From an uncultured Eubacteriales bacterium (GTDB lineage Bacteria; Bacillota; Clostridia; Oscillospirales; Acutalibacteraceae): DNA of 11,127 nt. The notes under the pieces are model-generated. The model was not told the origin of the DNA. It did no database searches and saw only the letters and a list, made by a program, of their open reading frames with translations. The translations under genes and the position numbers were made by a program. The DNA is taken from NCBI GenBank assembly GCA_934464615.1, contig CAKSKA010000021.1:1-11127 (forward strand), in the 5' to 3' direction. Position 1 is the first letter of the stretch. Every line of letters starts with the position of its first letter. Positions 1 to 7,800 of the stretch are shown in pieces.

Positions 1-669
1 AATACCTACTTAAAGCATCTAACCAAAAACTACGAAAAGCAGATTGCAAATCAGGCGGAACATTATACCACAATTTCAAAGGCAAATTTTGAATTAAGGA
101 AATTCCGTCACGACTTTAAAAATATCAGTTTGGGTGTAAAAGGACTTATATCGGAAGGACGGACGGAAGAAGCCGTAGGCGTTTTGGAAAGTATGCAGGA
201 TGAAATCTACGATGCTACCGATTTAATGCTGTGCTTTGATACGGGAAACGGCATTGTGGATGCATTGCTTGCGGACAAGCAGCGAAGGGCGGCGGCAAAA
301 AATATACTGATACAATTTGAAGGCTCGGTTCCGCCGAACAGTATAGTCGCAACAGACCTTTGCGTAATATTCGGCAACACCATAGATAACGCTATTGAAG
401 CATGCGAAAAAATTGAAACGAATGATACCAAAACAATTAATGTTAAATGCGAGTGCGGCAACGGGTTTATGTTCTTAAAAATAACCAATCCCGTAAATAA
501 ACAGGTAACTGTTTTAAACAATACAGTCGAAACCACAAAAAGCAACAAACAATTGCACGGGTTTGGTATTTACTCGCTTAATCAGACGGTTAAGAAACAC
601 GCGGGTAATTTGGAAATCACCTGCAAAAACAGAAAATTTACAGTAGATATAAGTATGTGCTTGGCATAA
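1..669 (+). CDS. GHKL (AgrC-type) sensor histidine kinase, C-terminal part
   Basis: The frame is open from the first base, so the start and the N-terminal (normally membrane-spanning) sensor region lie outside the window; 222 residues are visible. Near the front is the H-box RKFRHDFKN, with the likely phosphoacceptor His at 109-111, in a helical dimerisation segment. The N-box follows (IFGNTIDNAIEAC; key Asn at about 388-390), then the G-box HGFGIYSL at 556-579, near the C-terminus. This order, the short ATP-binding domain and the absence of a classical F-box fit the HATPase_c_5/AgrC family, whose members sense peptides or other extracellular signals and phosphorylate LytTR-type response regulators at the membrane. 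No response regulator or signal peptide gene is visible; they could lie to the left. An internal Met at 130 is not a plausible start because it falls after the H-box. The stop codon lies inside a shared terminator palindrome. The family call is firm; the signal is unknown. Confidence 0.9.
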   Translation, partial: NTYLKHLTKNYEKQIANQAEHYTTISKANFELRKFRHDFKNISLGVKGLISEGRTEEAVGVLESMQDEIYDATDLMLCFDTGNGIVDALLADKQRRAAAKNILIQFEGSVPPNSIVATDLCVIFGNTIDNAIEACEKIETNDTKTINVKCECGNGFMFLKITNPVNKQVTVLNNTVETTKSNKQLHGFGIYSLNQTVKKHAGNLEITCKNRKFTVDISMCLA

Positions 670-705
670 AAAAATCCTCTTGAATATTCAAGAGGATTTT
701 TTTAT
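666..705. terminator. bidirectional terminator between convergent genes
   Basis: A 40-bp perfect palindrome is centred between 685 and 686. Its core is ATCCTCTTGAATATTCAAGAGGAT, flanked by an A-run on the left and a T-run on the right. On either strand it reads as a hairpin followed by a U-tract. It contains the stop codon of the histidine kinase (667-669) and the stop codon of the AraC-type regulator (702-704), so it should end both convergent transcripts. The pairing was checked base by base; termination itself is inferred. Confidence 0.9.
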
Positions 706-1580
706 TCGGCCTGCTGTTTATTATCGTAAAAAACCATATGCCTGTCTTTAAGTAATTTTTTGTATTGGGTAGGCGTCATACCCATGACGCTTTTAAAAAC
801 CGCGAGAAATGTTTTATTGTCTTTATAGCCGGATAAATTTGCAATTTCGGAAATCTTCTTTTCGCTGCTTGCAAGCAGTTTGCAGGCAACCTCAATTCTG
901 GCTTTTTGCAGGGCTTGAGAAAATGTCATACCGGTATCGGTCTTAAAACGCATTGATAAATACGAAACGGAATAATGATATTTTTCCGCAATATCCGCCA
1001 GTGTAAGATTTTCGGTGCAGCGTTTATTTATCTCATTTAAAACTTTTTTGGAATAGTTGCTGCCGATGTTATTGTTGGTAATTTTTCGCAGTGTTTTAAT
1101 AATTATATTTGTAAGGTAATTTCGGATAACCTGTAAATAACCCGCTTTCATTTGTTCGCCTTCACGTTCTATGGCATTAAACAGGCTTAAAATCTCGCCG
1201 TTATCATCGTGAAAAATGCGGTCTATTGACGGAACAAGCCAATTAACATTTGTAAGCGGTATAAGATAATTCTTTACAATCGACGAAAAATTCGGGCAGT
1301 TGTAAAGCGTGTTATCCAAAAATTCGGGCAAAAACAGCAGATTATATACATTGAATTCCTTTTTATCAAGACTTTCGTAACTGTGATAAGTACCCTTATC
1401 AATAATAACATAATCTCCGGGTTTAAATGTTTGGGCGGTACCGTTAAAGTAATGCGTACCGCTGTTATCTGTAAAATACGCTATTTCAAAAAAACTGTGC
1501 ATATGTGACTCTACACAGTAATCGGTTGCGGTGGTCATTTCGAATTTGTTCTCTTCCAACTTGAAAAATCTTAGATTCAT
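702..1580 (-). CDS. AraC-family transcriptional regulator with cupin sensor domain
   Basis: This 292-residue protein has the usual length and layout of AraC/XylS regulators that control sugar use. Residues about 20-75 form a cupin-type ligand-binding domain with histidines at 26, 28 and 66 (ESHMHSFFEIAYF and the GDYVIIDKGTYHSY strand). Residues about 178-280 are the two-helix-turn-helix DNA-binding domain: first HTH about 193-213 (LTLADIAEKYHYSVSYLSMRF), second about 242-264, closing with the family signature GMTPTQYKK. The start at 1578-1580 is supported by AGGTGA at 1585-1590, read on the minus strand. The gene is divergent from the giant rhamnosidase gene at 1842, a common arrangement for a local activator of a glycan-degradation gene. 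The natural inference is control of that gene in response to rhamnose or a rhamnosylated oligosaccharide. The effector cannot be read from sequence. The class assignment is very secure; the regulon is inference. Confidence 0.93.
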   Translation of the reverse strand: MNLRFFKLEENKFEMTTATDYCVESHMHSFFEIAYFTDNSGTHYFNGTAQTFKPGDYVIIDKGTYHSYESLDKKEFNVYNLLFLPEFLDNTLYNCPNFSSIVKNYLIPLTNVNWLVPSIDRIFHDDNGEILSLFNAIEREGEQMKAGYLQVIRNYLTNIIIKTLRKITNNNIGSNYSKKVLNEINKRCTENLTLADIAEKYHYSVSYLSMRFKTDTGMTFSQALQKARIEVACKLLASSEKKISEIANLSGYKDNKTFLAVFKSVMGMTPTQYKKLLKDRHMVFYDNKQQAE

Positions 1581-1636
1581 AACTTCACCTTAAAACTGAT
1601 ACTTTACCGACATAATACCTAATACTTCTATAGGTC

Positions 1637-1665
1637 AGTATACACGTAAAAAATAATATGTTCAA
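1637..1665 (-). promoter_or_regulatory. sigma-A-like promoter of the AraC-type regulator
   Basis: Read on the minus strand, TTGAAC (1660-1665) is followed after 17 bp by TATACT (1637-1642), a good match to the vegetative -35/-10 consensus with ideal spacing. It would give a leader of roughly 50 nt before the ATG at 1580. The candidate operator repeats lie upstream of it, so the regulator could also control its own gene. Confidence 0.55.
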
Positions 1666-1680
1666 GTGTAAATTTTTCCG

Positions 1681-1720
1681 TTTGGGGTGATTTTATATTG
1701 TTTTTGGGGTGATTATATTC
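1681..1720. promoter_or_regulatory. candidate AraC-type operator: direct repeats 22 bp apart
   Basis: TTTGGGGTGATT occurs at 1681-1692 and again at 1703-1714, both followed by an AT-rich stretch (TTATATTG and ATATTC). The 22-bp spacing is two helical turns, the arrangement expected for an AraC-family dimer binding two tandem half-sites on one DNA face. It lies about 27 bp upstream of the candidate plus-strand -35 box. A weaker look-alike, GGTGTGATTTT, is at 1755-1765 between the putative -35 and -10. The repeat is directly visible; its role is inferred from position. Confidence 0.55.
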
Positions 1721-1746
1721 AGTTTTTTCAGGGGCTCTGAATTTCA

Positions 1747-1773
1747 TTGAAAACGGTGTGATTTTGTTGTAAT
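1747..1773 (+). promoter_or_regulatory. candidate promoter of the rhamnosidase-esterase gene
   Basis: TTGAAA (1747-1752) is followed after 15 bp by TGTAAT (1768-1773). The boxes match the sigma-A consensus fairly well, but the spacer is shorter than the 17-bp optimum, which fits a promoter that needs an activator bound at the upstream repeats. Transcription would start near 1780, leaving a leader of about 60 nt. No riboswitch-like structure was recognised in that leader. Confidence 0.33.
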
Positions 1774-1841
1774 CTAATCTTAGGAAAACAGCGGTATAAG
1801 CCGTCTGTTCCGAGTATTATTCTTTCAACAGGAGGAACATT

Positions 1842-4800
1842 ATGAAGCTGAAAAATATCGGTAAAAAAATAATGTCTTGCTTTATGGCTGCCACCGTAAT
1901 TGCAACATTGTTTTCTACTGCAATTTTTTATGCCAGCGCAGAAGGAGTAATTACCATAGATAATCTTAAAACCGAAAGTCTTAAAAATCCACTTGGTATA
2001 GATGTGGAAAAACCGATTTTCAGTTGGCAGATGTCTGACGGTACAGCTACCAGAGGCCAAAAGCAAACGGCATATCAAATTGTTGTTAAAAACGGCGATA
2101 ACGAGACCGTTTGGGATACAGGTAAAGTTGTATCCGATCAATCCAATAATATTGAATACGGCGGCAGTACACTTACCGCCCGTACCCGTTACAATTGGAC
2201 TGTAACGGTTTGGGATCAGAATGACGTTTCTTATACCTCGCAGGAAGACGCTTGGTTTGAAACAGCATTGTTGGCAGACAATGATTTTTATGAAAACGGT
2301 GTTTGGCTTACAAGGCCCGCAGCAGACGGCACAAGTAAGCAACTGCCGGCACCTCTTTTCAGAAAAGAGTTTAACGTAGACACCAAATTGCTTGTAAAAA
2401 GCATTAAGAGTGCGCGCCTCTACGCCACTGCGGCAGGTGTGTATGATGTATACTTAAACGGACAGAGAGTGGGCGACAGCTATTTAAATCCGGGCAGAAC
2501 CGTATACAAATCGCTTTTATACTATCAGACCTATGATGTTACCGATTTGCTTAAATCCGGTGATAATGCAATAGGTGTTGTTTTAGGCCACGGCTGGTGG
2601 GACAAAGCAGGCGGAGAAAATACTGCGCCTTTGGCCTTTGTAGGCAAACTTGTTATTACCTACAGCGACGGCACTACCCAAACAGTAAATACGGACAACA
2701 CCTGGAAATATTATAATGACGGTCCTATCCGCGACGACAACATTTTTGACGGTGAGAAATATGACGCCACAAAAATGCCGGGTGAATGGACTTCGGCAGG
2801 ATATGACTATGACAGTTATGCCTGGCAGGATGTAACCGTAACCACTGCCGCTGACGAAGGCTTAGGCGAAATAGTTGCACAAAACGGCCCCTTGACAAAG
2901 GTGCTTTATACCATAAATCCCGTTTCCGTAAAAGAAGCCTATACGCTTGAAGCGAGCAATACGGAATATAAAGATCGCGCTGCTGAAATCGTTAAGGCGC
3001 AGGAAAGCGGCGCAAAAGTCAAGGTGTACGATTTCGGCCAAAATATTGCAGGTATTGTAAGAATCAAGGTAAAGGGAACGGCAGGCTCAAAAATAACCCT
3101 CAGACACGGCGAACAATTGAACTGGGCAAATGAAGATCCTCAGATGATACATTCTAATCCGGATGATGCGCCGGGAACGATTTGGACCAGAAATCTGTAC
3201 ACAAATTATCCTACAGGTGCAAAACAAGAGGATTCTTATATACTGTCCGGCGACGGCGTGGAAACATTTGAAGCCACTTTGGTTTATCACGGTTTCCAAT
3301 ATATGCAGTTAAGCGGTGCCGACAGATACACCGCCGTACCGGATGATGTTGAAATAATCTCGGTTGAAGCGCTTGTTTTAGGCTCCGAACTTGAGGAAAC
3401 AGGCACATTTGAGTCATCTAACGTAAATATAAATAAACTTGAGCAAAACACAAAATGGAGTTTGATTGATAACTTCCTTTCCGTACCGACCGATTGCCCC
3501 CAGAGAAATGAGAGAGTAGGCTGGACGGGCGACGCGCAGTTCTTTGCACGCACGGCAAGCTATTTAATGAATGTAAATTCATTTATGGCAAAATATATGG
3601 AAGACATAAAGGATTCAAGCAATCCCAACGGCAACTTCCCGGGCGGCGCTCCGGGCTTTAATGTTGAGGATCCTATAGGCGGTTGGAGTGACGCCGGTAT
3701 TGTAATTCCTTACCAAATGTGGCAGCAATACGGCGATACAAGTTTTATAACAAACAACTACGCCGAGATGAAGAAGTATGTTGATTTATTGCTGTCTAAT
3801 GCATTGGATACAACGTACACTCCCGAATATATAGACCGTCCCGGCGGAGATAGTAAAAATACGCTGTACGGTGACTGGATGGCAAAAGAACATACGCCGT
3901 ATGCAATAACCGAAACAGCATTTGCCGCATACTCCACAAAGCTCTTCTCGGAAATGGCGGCGGCTGTAGGAAACACGGATGATGCCGCTAAGTACAGTGA
4001 GTTGTTTGAAAAATACCGCGCGGCATGGAATAAGGAATTTGTTGATCCGCAAACAGGTACAACAATCTGCCCCACATCCTATAAAAACATGCCTAATGCT
4101 AAACAAAACGGTAACACCAAATGGGGAACCGTTTACGGATACAACGATGACGGTACCGCAAAGGATAGTTCCAAGGGAACAGTTACTTTAAACGGCGAAA
4201 CCTATGATATAGTAAACACACAATGCTCCTATATTTTGGGACTGCATTTCGGTTTGTTTAATGACGATGTGGTAAAACTTGCGGCAGAAAATCTGCACAA
4301 CAAGGTTAAGAGCGATGATTATGGCATCAAAACAGGCTTTGCAGGTGTATCTTACATATTACCCGTTTTGGCGGATTACGGCTATGTGGAAGACGCCTAT
4401 AATATGCTTGAAAAGACCACTCATCCGAGCTGGCTCTGGCCTGTTGTAAACGGCGCTACGACAATATACGAAACATGGGACGGATATAGCCGTGTCGGTT
4501 CGGGTCCTTATTGGTATTACTATTCCGGCTCCTTAAACCACTACTCTTACGGTACACCTACCGAATATATGTACAGATATATTTTAGGTATTGATACCGA
4601 TTCCGTAAATACAGGATTTAAACACAGCGTTATAAGACCGACTGTAGGCGGCACTTTGACCTATGCAAAAGGCAGCTACAATTCTGTTTACGGAAAAATT
4701 GTAAGTAATTGGGAAAAGACAGAAAACGGTGCGACTTATGAATTTACCGTTCCTGCAAATACTACCGCAACGGTTTATTTGCCGCGTGAAATTGACAAGG

Positions 4801-7800
4801 TTTATACCGAAAGCGGCGTTTTGGCGCAAAATTCAAACGGTGTAACACTTGTAGACGGCGATGACGCCGAAGAAATCGTTTACAATTTGGAATCGGGTAC
4901 ATACACATTTGTCCTTGAAGATTCGTCGACAAAAACCTATAAAGTCAGCAATTCTTCACCGGCAATTCCTATGTTCGTCGATAAGTATGTTAATTTAAAC
5001 AACGTTGCCGTTCAGTTTACCGATAACGGTAAGTATATTATAGGCAGCGCAATTAATTGGACAGCAGACGAATCGGCTGTAGGTATAGAATGTAATTCGG
5101 CAAGCAGGAGATTAACAGCAGGCGCTGTAGGCAAATGGCTGTTAAAGGCGGAATATGACGGTTTAACCAAAAATGTTTGGGTAATCGTTAATAACGAGAA
5201 CGATTATAATTTCTGTTTGGTAGATCAGGATTTCACCGTAACGGGCGGATATGATTTATCATCATGGAAATGGGCTATGTCCACAAGTAATACTTCCACA
5301 GCGGCTAAGTGGGTAAGCACAAGCGGCGACTGGCGTTTTGCCGCACCGAGTACATCGCAAAAGTACGTATCGGTATTCGGTAACGGCGGAACAGGCGTTT
5401 ACCTTTATAACGCGCCCATTCTTTCTGACTTTGAAGACTATACCATTTCTACGGATTATAAAGTACAGGGTAACGACGGCTATGTAAATTCTTCAGGTCT
5501 GTTCTTTAAAGCCGGTGCGGATTTTACTGCGGCAAACGGTACGTTGTTCTACACAACACCGAGAAAAGGTATGTATTTGGCACAAAGACAGTTCGGTGTT
5601 ATGGGACTCGGCACTTGGGGCAGTCAATCATATGCCTCTACCGAGTACAGCGTCGTTTCCGCCGGTGTTCACTCACTTACAGGGGATAGCTGGCAGACAA
5701 CCCTCGGCGACCAGACCACTGATACATGGACCAGCAGTTATAAACAGGATACCGCTTATTCAATTGTTAAAAACGGTAATTTCCGCAATGTAAATGTAAA
5801 ACTCAGCGGAAATGATTTGGTGTATTCACTTGACGGCAACACCGTGCTTGATACAAAAGCGGATAAACTTTATAAACTGTCCAATGCACATTATACGTTG
5901 GCATCCGGTAAGCCGAGTAATACCGAAATTGACGCGGCAACCGTTAAGGCAAATATCCAAACCGAGGCGGGAAGCGCTATCGGCTTTATGGTTAACGGAA
6001 GCAGACTTTATATCCAAAACTTAAAGGTAATGCTTAATGATGTATCGGCGGAAACATTGCCTGAAATGTTCAATATAGAATACTTCAACATTACTTATTC
6101 TTCACCTGCAATTCCTATGTTTGTAGGTAAAACGGTTGACTTAAGCATTGTAAAAGTTCAAATGGAAAAGGGCACTGCAAGCGTTGCCGGCAGCGACGTT
6201 GATTGGAATATTGCCGAATCCACAACCGGTATTTCCTATAATAAAACAACAAAGCAGTTAAGCGCACACAAAAAAGGCAATTACAAGCTGACTGCTTCGT
6301 ATAACGGAATTACCAAAAATGTTTGGGTAGTAGTAAACGAAGAAAACGATTATGATTTCTTCCTTGTAAATGAAGATTTAACTCTTGCCTCTACATTCGA
6401 TTCGGATAATTGGATGTTTGCACAGGCAAAAACCAAAAACACCGCTACCAACGCTTTAAGGAAAGACGTTTATTACGGATACGCAAAGCCGAATGAAACA
6501 CGTGATTATTTAGGCGTTATGGGAGATTTGAATGACGGCGGCGCAGGTTTTGTGCTGTACAATGCACCCATACTTTCGGATTTTGAAGATTATACAATTT
6601 TGTCCGATTACGCGTTTTCTACAAACGGCGGATACAGCTTCTCTCGCGGTCTTGTATTTAAAGCAAATGCAAACTTTGCAGCGGCAAACGGCGAGGCTTG
6701 TATGGAGTACGGCGACAAAGCCGGTATGTATCTGGCACAAAGGCAGTACGGCTTTGCGGGAATCGGTCAGCTGGGTAAAACTTCGTATGCATCCAACGAA
6801 TACGGATTTGTAAGGGCAGGTATTACCTCGCTTTCCGGTGAGGAATGGAAAAACACATTGGGTAACCAAACTGCATCGGAAACATGGGTTTCAAAGTATA
6901 ATCAGGCCGATACTACCTATTCCATAGGTAATTACGAAGACAACTACAGAAAAGTAAGCGTTAAATTAACGTCCAACGATATTATTTATTCGCTTGACGG
7001 CGAGGAAGTATTAAATACAACCAAACCTACTTATACTTTAACAGGCGCACAGTATGCACTTGATACAGGTAAAGCGCAGTATAAGGAAATCAGCAATGCA
7101 ACGATTAAGAGTTATGTAAAAACCGAAGGCGGCAACGCAATAGGCTTTGTTGCCGACAGCGGATGGCTCAGGGCGAAAACGTTGCAGGTTAAACTTAATG
7201 ATATTACGGCAGAAAGTATGCCCGAACAAACAGATTATGTATTTGACGCGGTAATTCCGGTAAATACCAGAATTTACCTCGGCAGCATTACCGTTACCGT
7301 AAACGGCACAAAAGTTTCTGGCAATGAGATAAGCTGGCAAACTCCGGGTATCGGTGACGCTGATTACAGCACATACGAAATCAGCGATAATTACCTTAAT
7401 GTTTATAAGTGCGACGAGCAAAATCCTGTAATATCACTTAAAGGAACATACAACGGTAAAAATGTAGTATTTAAAATTACAACCGCAAATTACGGTACGG
7501 ATACTGCGGCTCCCGTTCAGGTGTTTGCACCGTCCGGTATTACCGTTAAACCTTTGGGAGATAAAAATTACAGCTTTACGGTAAGCGATAACGCCTATTT
7601 GGTTCCCGGCACGCTTAAAGCAACCGATTCGGTTATGGGCGAATACTTAATGAACAGCGAAGGCGATACCGGAAAAGTGTACAGTGCGTACATTTACTCC
7701 GCAAGCACTATGAGCATAGACGGCGAGTTCGTTCAGGACGAAAACGAATTGCTTTATAACACCTATACTTTGGGTGCTTCCGTCAATCCGTCGAAGAGTG

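Noticed and set aside
1728..2342. Antisense open frame of 204 codons over the start of the giant gene
   Set aside because: It is a shadow of the strongly coding plus-strand frame: it overlaps the signal peptide and rhamnosidase N-domain, contains cysteine-rich low-quality translation, has no ribosome binding site and resembles no family.
4938..7232. Tandem repeat as an assembly artefact
   Set aside because: The two copies differ at many codons while keeping protein motifs, which is expected for an old duplication and not for misassembly.
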